Positions 26,882 through 35,823 of a stretch of 64,000 nt of DNA are shown here, piece after piece; the stretch's first letter is position 1, and each line of letters opens with the position of its first letter. A program made the position numbers and the translations under genes. Below the pieces are notes generated by a model that did no database searches, was not told the origin of the DNA, and saw nothing but the letters and a program-made list of their open reading frames with translations. This DNA is from Candidatus Ribeiella danica (GTDB taxonomy: Bacteria > Chloroflexota > Chloroflexia > Chloroflexales > Roseiflexaceae), in NCBI GenBank assembly GCA_016717335.1, contig JADKFS010000001.1, forward strand, positions 2,790,001 through 2,854,000, written 5' to 3'.

Positions 26882-26921
26882 TACTCGCGCAGGGGCCGCT
26901 GGGGAACCTGGAACCGATTGA

Positions 26922-27599
26922 ATGCAGATTGGCAGAAACGAGGCGGCTGTGCAGCTCGACCCCCAATCGCTCGGCGAGCGCGAGACCTACAAGCTGCTGA
27001 TCGGCTGCGTGGTGCCGCGCCCGATCGCCTGGGTGTCGACCGTCGACCCGCAGGGCGCTCACAACCTGGCGCCGTTCAGCTTCTTCAACGGCGTCGGCTC
27101 GAACCCGCCCGCGCTGAGCATCTCGGTCAACTACGCCGCGAGCGCCGACGAGCGTAAGGACACGCTACGCAACATTGTGGCGACCGGCGAGTTCGTGGTC
27201 AACCTCGTCGACGAGGCGCTGGCGCAGGCGATGAACGCAACCGCCACCAACTACCCGCCCGAGGTCGACGAGTTCGCCGTCGCCGGGCTGACGCCCGCGC
27301 CAAGCACGCTGGTGCGCCCGCCGCGCGTCGCCGAGTCGCCCGTGAGCATCGAGTGCCGGCTCTTCAGCCTGGTGCCGGTCGGCCAGGGGCCGGGTAGCGC
27401 CACGCTGGTGATCGGCACGATCGCGCTGTTCCACCTGCGCGACGACCTTGTCGACGCGCGCCACCATGTCGACATCCACAAGCTGCGACCGATCGCCCGG
27501 CTGGCCGGCTCGGGCTACGCCTACGTCCACGACACGTTCGAGATGGTGCGCGGCAGGTATAACGCCAGCACGGGCGAGGTCGAGTACCCGAAGGTGTGA
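26922..27599 (+). CDS. Flavin reductase-like, FMN-binding split-barrel protein
   Basis: A 225-residue protein of the flavin reductase-like domain family. Recognisable parts are PRPIAWVSTVDPQGAHNLAP, SFFNGVGSNPPALSIS and the KDTLRNI...GEFVVNLV stretch, which bind FMN. Members reduce flavin with NAD(P)H for a partner monooxygenase or are simple FMN-binding oxidoreductases; no partner is adjacent. The ATG at 26922 was kept; later starts (GTG near 26950) are possible. The downstream gap contains short CACGGAG-type direct repeats. Confidence 0.85.
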   Translation: MQIGRNEAAVQLDPQSLGERETYKLLIGCVVPRPIAWVSTVDPQGAHNLAPFSFFNGVGSNPPALSISVNYAASADERKDTLRNIVATGEFVVNLVDEALAQAMNATATNYPPEVDEFAVAGLTPAPSTLVRPPRVAESPVSIECRLFSLVPVGQGPGSATLVIGTIALFHLRDDLVDARHHVDIHKLRPIARLAGSGYAYVHDTFEMVRGRYNASTGEVEYPKV

Positions 27600-27702
27600 G
27601 ACACGGAGACACGGAGGCACGGAGGCTTCTGCCGCCCGGCGAACATGTGTTTTACTCCCTCATCCTGATGCGCTAAAACCCCACGAGCGACCGCCCCGGC
27701 GA

Positions 27703-27731
27703 TTGCGACCGCCTGTTCGTTATGGTACAAT
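27703..27731 (+). promoter_or_regulatory. Promoter of recN
   Basis: TTGCGA and TACAAT are separated by 17 bases, about 120 bases upstream of the recN ATG. No LexA-like box was recognised. Confidence 0.55.
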
Positions 27732-27852
27732 GCGCCCGGAATAGCTGTTAGCCCCCCCATGCCGCGCCTGGCACGCCCGCAGATGAACATCGACGGCCGG
27801 CCGGCCCCGGATCGATATTCACGTGGGGCAATACGGTGGTTGAACGACACGC

Positions 27853-29682
27853 ATGCTACTTGAGATCAATATCAGCGACTTCGCGATCATCGACCGCCTG
27901 AGGCTCCAGCTCGGCGAGGGCTTCAACGTCCTTACCGGCGAGACGGGCGCGGGCAAGTCGATCATTATCGACGCGCTTGGGACGCTGCGCGGCGAGCGGG
28001 CCGACCCGTCGTTCGTGCGCGCCGGCGCCGAGCGCGCGCGCGTCGAGGGCGTCTTCCGCGTCTCCGATCGGCCCGACGTTGTCCCGGTGCTGCAGGAGTA
28101 CGGCCTGTGGGATGAGGAGGACGAGCAGGTGATCCTCTCGCGCGAGGTCAGCGCCGAGAGCGGCCGCAGCGTCGCCCGGATCAATGGCCGGGCCGTCAAC
28201 CTGGCGGTGCTGCGCGAGGTCGGCGGACGCTTGGTCGACATCCACGGCCAGCACGAGGGCCTGTCGCTCTTTAACGTGCGCACCCACGGCGATATGCTCG
28301 ACCGCTACGGTGGGCTGATGCCGCTGCGCGGGCGGGTGGCCGAGAAGGTCGGCGAGCTGCGCAAGGTGCGCGAGGAGCTTGCGTCGCTGCGCAAGGCCGC
28401 CGCCAGCCGGGCCGAGCGGATCGAGGAGCTGCGCTACCTGCTCGAAGATGTCGGCGCGGCCAAGCTGCGCGCCGGCGAAGACGCCGAGCTGACCCAGGAG
28501 CGCGCGCTGGTGCAGAATGGCGCCAAGATCACCGATCTTGTGAATCTGGCCTATGCCCAGCTGTACGCCGGCGACGAGGGCGGGCGCCGCCCGATCAAGC
28601 CGATCGTCGAGACGATCGGCCAGGTCAGCGAAGGGCTGGCCGAGCTGGCGCGCCTCGATCCGAGCGTCGCGCGCATGGCCGAGCAGGCCAGCGAGCTGCT
28701 GTACATGCTCGAGGACCTGGCGGCCGGCGTGCGCGCCTACCGCGATACGATGGAGTTCGACCCGGCGCGGCTGGACGCGATCGAAGATCGGCTGACGCTG
28801 ATCCGCGATATGCAGCGCAAGTACCACGGCAGCATCGAGCAGATCCTCGATCGCGCGGCCTCGGCCGAGGCCGAGATCGAGCGGCTGACCCACAGCGCCG
28901 AGCACCTGGCCGACCTGGAGGAGCAGGAGACGCACCTGCTGGCCGCGATCGGCGACCTGGCCGCGGAGCTGTCGCGCCGTCGCCGCGCGAAGGGCGACCA
29001 GCTCGCCGCGGCGGTCGAGGGTGCGATGCGCGACCTGTCGATGCCGCACGTGCGCTTCGTCGTGCGCCTGGAGCGCGAGGATGACCCGAGCGGCGTGCCG
29101 CTGAACGCTGAACGACGAACGCTGAACGCTGAAGAAGATAACAGTTCAGCGCTCAGCATTCAGCGTTTTGCGTTCGACAAGACCGGTATCGACAAGATCG
29201 AATTCATGCTCTCGCCCAACCCCGGCGAGCCGCTCAAGCCGCTGGCGCGGATCGCGTCGGGCGGCGAGAGCGCGCGGCTGCTGCTGGCGCTCAAGTCGAT
29301 CCTCTCGCGCGTCGACGACGTGCCCACGCTGGTGTTCGACGAGGTCGACGTCGGCGTCGGCGGCCGCGCCGGCCACGTGGTCGGCGAGAAGCTGTGGGGC
29401 ATCAGCGATCGCCACCAAGTGATCTGCATCACCCACCTGGCCCAGGTCGCCTCGTTCGGCGACGCGCACTACGCGATCGCCAAATCGTTCAGCACCGATC
29501 GGACGCGCACCTCGATCCGGCAGCTGCCCGACGCTGAGCGAACCGAGGAGCTGGCCGCCATGCTCGACGGCGTGCCCGTCAGCGAGCACAGCCGGCACAG
29601 CGCACGCGAGATGCTCGAGCGCGCGGCAGCGTTCAAGCGCCAGGCCCGCCGCGAGATCGAACAGGTCGAGCTTGTGAAATGA
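27853..29682 (+). CDS. recN: DNA repair protein RecN
   Basis: A 609-residue SMC-like ATPase for double-strand break repair. Walker A is GETGAGKS near residue 36; a coiled coil rich in Glu/Arg/Leu spans the middle; the signature ASGGESARL and Walker B TLVFDEVDVG lie in the C-terminal third. Residues about 415-442 (PLNAERRTLNAEEDNSSALS and following) do not look like RecN; they are encoded by a heptamer repeat array and its inverted counterpart, inserted in frame between coiled coil and C-terminal head. The protein is longer than the usual 550-570 residues. Confidence 0.93.
   Translation: MLLEINISDFAIIDRLRLQLGEGFNVLTGETGAGKSIIIDALGTLRGERADPSFVRAGAERARVEGVFRVSDRPDVVPVLQEYGLWDEEDEQVILSREVSAESGRSVARINGRAVNLAVLREVGGRLVDIHGQHEGLSLFNVRTHGDMLDRYGGLMPLRGRVAEKVGELRKVREELASLRKAAASRAERIEELRYLLEDVGAAKLRAGEDAELTQERALVQNGAKITDLVNLAYAQLYAGDEGGRRPIKPIVETIGQVSEGLAELARLDPSVARMAEQASELLYMLEDLAAGVRAYRDTMEFDPARLDAIEDRLTLIRDMQRKYHGSIEQILDRAASAEAEIERLTHSAEHLADLEEQETHLLAAIGDLAAELSRRRRAKGDQLAAAVEGAMRDLSMPHVRFVVRLEREDDPSGVPLNAERRTLNAEEDNSSALSIQRFAFDKTGIDKIEFMLSPNPGEPLKPLARIASGGESARLLLALKSILSRVDDVPTLVFDEVDVGVGGRAGHVVGEKLWGISDRHQVICITHLAQVASFGDAHYAIAKSFSTDRTRTSIRQLPDAERTEELAAMLDGVPVSEHSRHSAREMLERAAAFKRQARREIEQVELVK
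29093..29178 (+). repeat. Heptamer array inside recN
   Basis: CTGAACG-type heptamers occur about five times at 29100-29132, followed by an inverted counterpart (GTTCAGCG, CATTCAGCG) at 29145-29167. Net length keeps the recN frame open. The composition is less GC-rich than the flanking codons. Confidence 0.8.
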
Positions 29683-29777
29683 CAAGGCGAGGGGGTGACG
29701 GGGTGGGCGGGTGACGGCTGTGTCGGCTGCTCACCCCCTCCCTTTGTCACCCCCTCAGACATACAGGAGGCCTCCGG

Positions 29778-32700
29778 TTGCAACGACAGACCACCATCGC
29801 CACCTGGTGCGAGCGGATCATCGAAGGCGGCTGGCTGCTGGCGATGGTCTTCATCCCCAGCTACTTCAACCTGCTCTCGTCGCGCCACTTCGAGCCCGAT
29901 AAGGCTACATCGCTCCGCGCGATCGTGCTGGTCATGCTTGGGGCCGGGATCATCCGCGCGCTAGACCTCTCCGGCCGCCGCGCCCCGCGCGCGGAGGGCG
30001 CAGCCGCGGGCGAGGGCGCGGCCAAGCGCGCCTGGCAACGGCTGAACGCTACCCCAATGGCGCTGCCCACGCTGCTGTACGCCCTCGTGTTCCTGATCAC
30101 GACCATTACCTCGGTTGTGCCCGGCACGAGCTTCTGGGGGTCGTACCAGCGCCTCCAGGGCACCTACACCAACCTCTCGTATATCGGCCTGGCGGTGATG
30201 ATCGTTCTGACGCTGCGCCGGCGCGACCAGCTCGAGCGGCTGATCACGGTGACGATCCTCGGGAGCCTGCCGGCGATCGGCTACGGGGTCGTGCAGCACT
30301 ACCAGATCGACCCGCTGCCCTGGAAGGGCGACACGGTCTCGCGCGTCGCCTCGACGATGGGCAACTCGATCTTCGTGGCCGCGTACCTGATTCTGATCGT
30401 CCCGTTCGCGCTCTACCGCGCGATCGCGGCGCTCGGCGAGTCGCGGCGGGCCAGCGAGCCGGGCGACGGCTCCGACCTGGGCTGGGGCGCGGCCTACGCG
30501 CTGGTCGCGATCGGCAGCCTGGTGCTGCTGTTCGCGGCGATCAAGTTCGGCGCGGTGGTGCGCACGGCCGACCTGCGCTACTGGTGGGTCTACCCATTCG
30601 CGCTGGTCGTGGTCTGCGGCCTGTATATTCTGCCGACGCTGCGGCCGCACAGCGCAGAGCGGATCACGCTGGCGATGCTCTGGCCGGGCATCCTGGCGAT
30701 CGTGTTCGTGTTGCAGGTCGGCCTGTTCTTCCTGCTCGGCCAGAACGCCGGCGGGCAGGTGGTGCAGTCGTGGCCGGGCCGCTACGACACCGACTGGCCG
30801 ATCTGGCTGGTCGGCGGGCTCGTGCTGATCGTGCTGGCCTACGTGCTGATCTTTACGCTGCCGCGGCGGCGGGCGGCGCCGTCGCGCCTGTTCCAGCAGC
30901 TGCACGGGGCCGGCATGCTGCTGATCGCGCTGCTCCAGCTGATCGCGATCTTTCTCACGCAGAGCCGCGGCCCCTGGCTGGGCGCCGGCGCGGGGCTGTT
31001 CGTGTTCGGCACGCTGCTGCTGTGGCGGGCCTACCGCCGCGACCGCGCCGCCGGCGCGCCGCGCGCGAGCCTGTGGCGCAGCCTGCTGATCGGCGAGATC
31101 GTGCTGACGGTCGCGCTGAGCGGCTTCCTGGCGGCCTTCAACCTCTCGGACGCGCCGGCATTCCAGAAGCTCCGCGCGGTGCCGTACATCGGCCGCATGG
31201 GCACGCTGCTGCAGACGGACGAAGGCACCGGTCTGGTGCGCCGGCTGATCTGGTTCGGCGACGATAAGGGCGGCGGCGCGGTCGCGCTGATCGCGTCCGA
31301 CCCGGTCCGAACGGCGATCGGCTGGGGCCCTGAGAGCATGTTCGTGGCCTTCAACAAGTTCTACCCGCCATCGCTGGCGAATATCGAGTCGCGCGGCGCG
31401 TCGCCGGACCGGTCGCACGAGGCCTACCTGGATGAGTTGGTGACCAAGGGCCTGCTGGGGCTGATCAGCTACCTGTTCGTGCTGATCAGCTTCTTCGCGC
31501 TGGCCTGGCGGCTGGCCAGCCGGCTCGACGAATGGCCGCTGCAGGTGCTGGCGATCGCGGCAATCGCGATTGTGGTGGCGCACAGCGTCGAGGGGCTCAC
31601 GGGCATCCCGATCGTCTCGACCCTGATGATGCTGTGGGTGACGCTGGCGATCACCGTCGTCGCGGGGGCGCTGGGCGGCCAGTACTCGCTCGACGTGGCG
31701 GCGCCGGCCCCCGCCCCGGCGCCAGAGCCGGCACCCGCCAGCGCCGCTCCCGCGAAGGGCGCGGCCGCAAACCGGGGCGCGCGGCGCCGCCAGGGCGCAA
31801 CCGTGCGCGGCGCCGCCCAGGGTCGCGCGGTGCGCGGCCGCGTGGGCAGCCCCAGCAGCCCGGCCGCCCTGCTGGTCTACGCGATCGTCGCCATGATCAC
31901 GCTCGCGGGGGTCTGGTTCCTGAATGTCGACAACGTCTACGCCGACATGCGCTTCCAGCAGGGCAAGGCGCTGAGCGACAGCCCGAGCTCGACCTACGAG
32001 CAGCAGCTGCTCGGCATGGGCTACTACCTCGACGCGATCGCCATGGAGCCGCAGCAAGACTTCTACTACCTCAACCTCGGGCGCAGCCTGATGACCATCG
32101 CCGCCACGAAGCAGCAGCAGTCGAGCGGGCAGCTCGGCCAGCCGAAGCCTAACGCGTCGTTCGACGACCTGCTGCGGCTGGCGAGCAGCGGCACCGCCGA
32201 GACCACCGTCTACCAGCAGCCGGCGCTCGAGACGATGAGCTACGCCGAGAAAGTGCTGGAGCGGGCCTACAACCTCAACCGGCTGAACAAGGATCACTCC
32301 GCCAACATGGCGCGCCTGCACAGCACCTGGTTCTCGCGGTTCACGCAGGACCCCAAGGAGCTGGAGCAGTCGATCGCCTGGTACAAGCAGTCGCACGAGA
32401 TCGCCCCGCAGGATGTGACGCTGCTGAACGAGTATGCCAGCGCGGTGGCGCTGATGGGCAACTATCAGCACAGCCAGAAGAACGACGCGGCGGCCCAGGA
32501 CTCCTACAGCCAGGCCAGCCAGATCCTGGCCGAATCAAAGCGGCTCGACCCGCTCTACGGCGACACCGACCTCCGGATCGCCGAGGTGCTGGCGCTGCAG
32601 GGCAACGACGCCGACGCGACCGACCAGTACGTCAAGCTGATCGAGGCCAACCCGCACGCGCTGGACAGCCAGGTCACGCAGATCTCCGATCGCCTGCGCG

Positions 32701-33050
32701 ACCAGCCCGACCAGCTGCGGCGCGTGCGCGAGGCCTACGCGGCCGCGTCGGTCAAGCGGCCCGACGACGCCGCACTGCTCTCGTTCATGGGCATGATCTC
32801 GGTGCGACTGAACGAGCTGCCGCAGGCCGCCGACTCGTTCGGGCGCTGGACCAAGCTCCAGCCGCAGAACATCGAGGCGCGCCGCAACTACACGCTGGTG
32901 CTGAGCGAGACCAAGCAGTATCCGCAGGCGCTCTCCGAGGCCGAGCTGCTGCTCAGCCTGGCGCAGCAGCAGCAGCGCTCGCAGCAGGAGCAGAGCGCCA
33001 TCCAGGGGCTGGTCGATCTCCTCAAGAATAAGTCGGCGCTGGGCGGGTAG
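29778..33050 (+). CDS. O-antigen ligase/polymerase-family membrane protein with TPR region
   Basis: A 1090-residue protein. The N-terminal part to about residue 640 has a dozen or so hydrophobic segments, and the LTQSRGPWLGAGAG motif resembles the Wzy/WaaL ligase loop (Wzy_C). A Pro/Ala/Arg-rich linker spans about 640-695, then another membrane segment, then a C-terminal region of TPR-like helices (about 735-1085). It probably polymerises or ligates a surface polysaccharide outside the membrane, with the TPR part as a docking platform. It starts with TTG at 29778, which has AGGAGG seven bases upstream. The gap from recN has inverted GGTGAC/GTCACC repeats. Confidence 0.82.
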   Translation: MQRQTTIATWCERIIEGGWLLAMVFIPSYFNLLSSRHFEPDKATSLRAIVLVMLGAGIIRALDLSGRRAPRAEGAAAGEGAAKRAWQRLNATPMALPTLLYALVFLITTITSVVPGTSFWGSYQRLQGTYTNLSYIGLAVMIVLTLRRRDQLERLITVTILGSLPAIGYGVVQHYQIDPLPWKGDTVSRVASTMGNSIFVAAYLILIVPFALYRAIAALGESRRASEPGDGSDLGWGAAYALVAIGSLVLLFAAIKFGAVVRTADLRYWWVYPFALVVVCGLYILPTLRPHSAERITLAMLWPGILAIVFVLQVGLFFLLGQNAGGQVVQSWPGRYDTDWPIWLVGGLVLIVLAYVLIFTLPRRRAAPSRLFQQLHGAGMLLIALLQLIAIFLTQSRGPWLGAGAGLFVFGTLLLWRAYRRDRAAGAPRASLWRSLLIGEIVLTVALSGFLAAFNLSDAPAFQKLRAVPYIGRMGTLLQTDEGTGLVRRLIWFGDDKGGGAVALIASDPVRTAIGWGPESMFVAFNKFYPPSLANIESRGASPDRSHEAYLDELVTKGLLGLISYLFVLISFFALAWRLASRLDEWPLQVLAIAAIAIVVAHSVEGLTGIPIVSTLMMLWVTLAITVVAGALGGQYSLDVAAPAPAPAPEPAPASAAPAKGAAANRGARRRQGATVRGAAQGRAVRGRVGSPSSPAALLVYAIVAMITLAGVWFLNVDNVYADMRFQQGKALSDSPSSTYEQQLLGMGYYLDAIAMEPQQDFYYLNLGRSLMTIAATKQQQSSGQLGQPKPNASFDDLLRLASSGTAETTVYQQPALETMSYAEKVLERAYNLNRLNKDHSANMARLHSTWFSRFTQDPKELEQSIAWYKQSHEIAPQDVTLLNEYASAVALMGNYQHSQKNDAAAQDSYSQASQILAESKRLDPLYGDTDLRIAEVLALQGNDADATDQYVKLIEANPHALDSQVTQISDRLRDQPDQLRRVREAYAAASVKRPDDAALLSFMGMISVRLNELPQAADSFGRWTKLQPQNIEARRNYTLVLSETKQYPQALSEAELLLSLAQQQQRSQQEQSAIQGLVDLLKNKSALGG

Positions 33051-33117
33051 CACAAGTTGGCCGAGGTCGTTGCCCGGTTCAGTCGGCAGTCGGCCGCTAC
33101 TGTCGACTACCGACCTG

Positions 33118-33229
33118 TTAGGCATGGTTCAATCGAGCGTGACCGTTGATTGCCCGAAAGGCGCAGGGGCGCGATCGATCGCGCCCGTACAGTGGCACGT
33201 CGAAATCCCTGGAATTGAACCATGCCTTA
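33118..33229. mobile_element. Small non-autonomous (MITE-like) element at the livF 3' end
   Basis: Perfect 13-base terminal inverted repeats GGCATGGTTCAAT (33121-33133) and complement (33214-33226) enclose about 106 bp with an internal palindrome (about 33169-33186). TTA flanks both sides (33118-33120 and 33227-33229) like a target duplication. The right TTA is the TAA stop of livF on the minus strand. No transposase is encoded. Confidence 0.6.
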
Positions 33230-33937
33230 GCCGAGGTAGGCCTGCCGCACGCGCTCGTCGCGCAGCAGGTCGGCGGCGTTGCCCGCGATGGTGATCCGCC
33301 CGGCGTCGATCACGTAGCCGCGGTCGGCGGTCTGGAGCGCGAGGTTGGCGTTCTGCTCGACCAGCAGGATGGTCACGCCGGCCGCGTGCAGCTCGCGCAC
33401 GATCGCGAAGATCGCGCGGACGATCAGCGGCGCGAGGCCCAGGCTCGGCTCGTCGAGCAGCAGCAGCCGCGGGCGGCTCATCAGCGCGCGCGCGATCGCC
33501 AGCATCTGCTGCTCGCCGCCGCTCAGCGTCCCGGCGAGCTGGCCGCGGCGCTCGGCCAGGCGCGGGAAGCGCGCGAGCTGCCGCTCGATGTCTTCGGCGA
33601 TGCCGGCGCGGTCCGAGCGCGTGTAGGCGCCCAGCAGCAGGTTGTCGAGCACCGTCTGGCGCGCCAGCATGCGCCGGCCCTCGGGGCTCTGCGCGATCCC
33701 CAGCCCGACCACCTCGTGCGGGCGCAGCTTCGTGATGTCGCGCCCGTCGAAGACGATCTTGCCGGCCTGCGGATTGATCAGCCGCGAGATCGTGCGCAGC
33801 GTGGTGGTCTTCCCGGCGCCGTTCGCCCCGATCAGCGTGACGATCTCGCCCGCGTGGACGACCAGGTTCAGGTCTTCCAGCGCGTGGATGGCGCCGTAGC
33901 TGACCGATAGGTCGCTGATCTCAAGTAGCGTCTTCAC
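33227..33937 (-). CDS. livF: Branched-chain amino acid ABC transporter ATP-binding protein LivF
   Basis: A 236-residue ABC ATPase. Walker A GANGAGKT, signature LSGGEQQ, Walker B LLLLDEP and the H-loop region LLVEQN are intact. The short form with no insertion after the D-loop is LivF-like. The start is GTG 33937, with GGAG five bases upstream; the frame further upstream runs through a repeat. Last gene of the liv operon, with livG upstream. Substrate class is inferred from the binding protein and could be other amino acids or amides. The stop codon coincides with the edge of a MITE-like element. Confidence 0.88.
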   Translation of the reverse strand: MKTLLEISDLSVSYGAIHALEDLNLVVHAGEIVTLIGANGAGKTTTLRTISRLINPQAGKIVFDGRDITKLRPHEVVGLGIAQSPEGRRMLARQTVLDNLLLGAYTRSDRAGIAEDIERQLARFPRLAERRGQLAGTLSGGEQQMLAIARALMSRPRLLLLDEPSLGLAPLIVRAIFAIVRELHAAGVTILLVEQNANLALQTADRGYVIDAGRITIAGNAADLLRDERVRQAYLG

Positions 33938-33944
33938 TGCCACT

Positions 33945-33998
33945 CCAGATTGCAGATTGCAGATCAGGCACACAATCTACAATCTACAATCTACAATC
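33945..33998. repeat. Heptamer arrays between livG and livF
   Basis: ATTGCAG occurs at least twice, followed by CAATCTA four times (CAATCTA array, the second being roughly inverted to the first). The arrays fill the short livG-livF spacer. Confidence 0.75.
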
Positions 33999-34000
33999 GC

Positions 34001-34819
34001 CTACTGCTCCTCACCCAGGTAGGCCTCGATCACCGCCGGATCGCTCTTGACGTTGGCCGGGTCGCCCAGCGCGATCAGCTGGCCGAAGTCAAGCACCGCG
34101 ATCCGATCGCACAGCCCCATCACCAGCGGGACGTGGTGCTCGATCAGCAGCACGGTCAGGTCGAACTGCTCGCGCACCCTGCGGATGAACGCGCTCAGCG
34201 CCTGCTTCTCGTTCGAGTTCATACCGGCGGCCGGCTCGTCGAGCAGCAGCAGCCGGGGCTTCAGCGCCAGCGCGCGCGCGATCTCGAGCCGACGCTGGTC
34301 GCCGTAGGCGAAGTTGCGCGCCTTGACCTCGGCGCGGCCGGCCAGGCCGACCAGGTCGAGCAGCTCGAGCGCGGTGCGCCGGATCTCGCGCTCCTCGCGC
34401 GGCCCCGGCGGCAGCCCGAGCACGCCCGAGAGCACGCCGCTGCGCGTGTGGACGTGCTGCGCGATCATCACGTTCTGAATCGCCGGCAGCTCGCCGAACA
34501 GGCGGATGTTCTGGAAGGTGCGCGCGATGCCCTTGGCAGCGACGCGGTGCGGCCGCAGCCCGGTGATATCGGCCTGCTCGTAGATCAGCCTGCCGCTGCT
34601 GGGCGGCGTGAGGCCGGTGATCAGGTTGAACAGGGTGGTCTTGCCGGCCCCGTTCGGCCCGATCAGCCCGAAGATCTCGCCCTGCCGAACGCTGAACGAG
34701 ACCTCATTCACGGCGACCAGCCCGCCGAAGCGCCGGCTCATCGACCGGACCTCGAGCACGGTGCGCCGATCGGCTGTGGGCTCGCCAGGTCGGGCGACGA
34801 CCTGCTCGCGATGCGTCAT
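34001..34819 (-). CDS. livG: Branched-chain amino acid ABC transporter ATP-binding protein LivG
   Basis: A 272-residue ABC ATPase. Walker A is GPNGAGKTT, the family motif ARTFQNIRLF is present, the signature region is FAYGDQRRLEIARAL and Walker B LLLLDEPAAGMN. The LSGGQ is replaced by FAYGDQ, which is usual for LivG. About 20 polar residues precede the domain. It pairs with LivF under the LivHM channel at the inner face of the membrane. Confidence 0.9.
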   Translation of the reverse strand: MTHREQVVARPGEPTADRRTVLEVRSMSRRFGGLVAVNEVSFSVRQGEIFGLIGPNGAGKTTLFNLITGLTPPSSGRLIYEQADITGLRPHRVAAKGIARTFQNIRLFGELPAIQNVMIAQHVHTRSGVLSGVLGLPPGPREEREIRRTALELLDLVGLAGRAEVKARNFAYGDQRRLEIARALALKPRLLLLDEPAAGMNSNEKQALSAFIRRVREQFDLTVLLIEHHVPLVMGLCDRIAVLDFGQLIALGDPANVKSDPAVIEAYLGEEQ

Positions 34820-34858
34820 TGCGCTTGCCTCGTGTATGCTGGCGCCGGCTCCGAGCCG

Positions 34859-35815
34859 CTACCCCGCGCCCGGCCCCGGCGACTCGCGGCGCGCGCCCGG
34901 CCGCGCCCGGCGGCTGAGCAGGTCCGGCGTGATCAGCCCCTGTGGAAAGAACACCGTGCCGACGGCGATCAGCAGCCCATAGATGATCAGCCGGCCGTCG
35001 CGTAGGAACTGGGCGAACCAGCCCGGTAGCCCCGCCACGCCCGCGGCCGCGCGCAGCAGCTCCGGCAGCGCCGTCAGCACCAGCCCGCCGACGACCGGGC
35101 CGACGAACGTGCGCGAGCCGCCGATCAGCACGAACGCCAGGTAGATGATGCTCGCGTCGAAGGTGCCCTGGCGGGCGTTCCAGGTATTCAGGAAGTGCGC
35201 GCTGATCGCCCCGACGATCCCGGCCAGGGTCGCGCCCATCGTGAACGCCAGCACCTTGTAGCGGGTCGGGCTGATGCCCATCGAGTCGGCCGCCAGCTCG
35301 TCCTCGCGGATGGCGATGAACGCGCGCCCGACGCGGATGCGCTCGAGCCGGTAGACGAAGAGCATGCTGAGCAGCAGCAGCGGGCCGGCGACCCACAGGT
35401 AGCCGACCTGCGTGGCGAACGGCTGCGGGATGCCGAAGATCCCGACCGCGCCGCCGGTGATCTCGAGGTTGAGCGAGAGCACCCGCAGGATCTCGACAAA
35501 CGCGATCGTCGCCAGCGCCAGGTAGATGCCGCGCAGGCGCAGCGCCGGCACGCCGACCAGCACCGCCAGCAGGCCGCTGGCGATCGCCGCGATCAGCATC
35601 TCGGCCAGCAGCTGCCAGATCGGCAGGCGCCCGTCGAGCGACGGCCAGTACCGAGTCGACATAACGGCGGCAATATAGCCGCCGAGCGCGTAGAAGCCGG
35701 GGCTGGCCAGCGAGAGCTGGCCGGCCATAAGCGGGAGGTAGAGCGACAGCCCGAGCATCGCGGCGAGCACCATTGAGGTGATCAGAAAGCCGTAGGTGTT
35801 GAAGAACGCGGCCAT
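34859..35815 (-). CDS. livM: Branched-chain amino acid ABC transporter permease LivM
   Basis: A 318-residue membrane protein with about eight to ten hydrophobic segments. The conserved cytoplasmic motif for ATPase contact, with GRAFIAIREDELAADSMGI, is typical of LivM. It forms the channel with LivH. Its ATG lies eight bases after the livH stop. A Gly/Arg/Pro-rich C-terminal tail follows the last segment. Confidence 0.9.
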   Translation of the reverse strand: MAAFFNTYGFLITSMVLAAMLGLSLYLPLMAGQLSLASPGFYALGGYIAAVMSTRYWPSLDGRLPIWQLLAEMLIAAIASGLLAVLVGVPALRLRGIYLALATIAFVEILRVLSLNLEITGGAVGIFGIPQPFATQVGYLWVAGPLLLLSMLFVYRLERIRVGRAFIAIREDELAADSMGISPTRYKVLAFTMGATLAGIVGAISAHFLNTWNARQGTFDASIIYLAFVLIGGSRTFVGPVVGGLVLTALPELLRAAAGVAGLPGWFAQFLRDGRLIIYGLLIAVGTVFFPQGLITPDLLSRRARPGARRESPGPGAG

Positions 35816-35823
35816 GGCGGGCG

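Noticed and set aside
29961..32471. 836-residue minus-strand ORF opposite the O-antigen ligase gene
   Set aside because: Another high-GC shadow with low-complexity Gln/Arg/Asp content and no motif.
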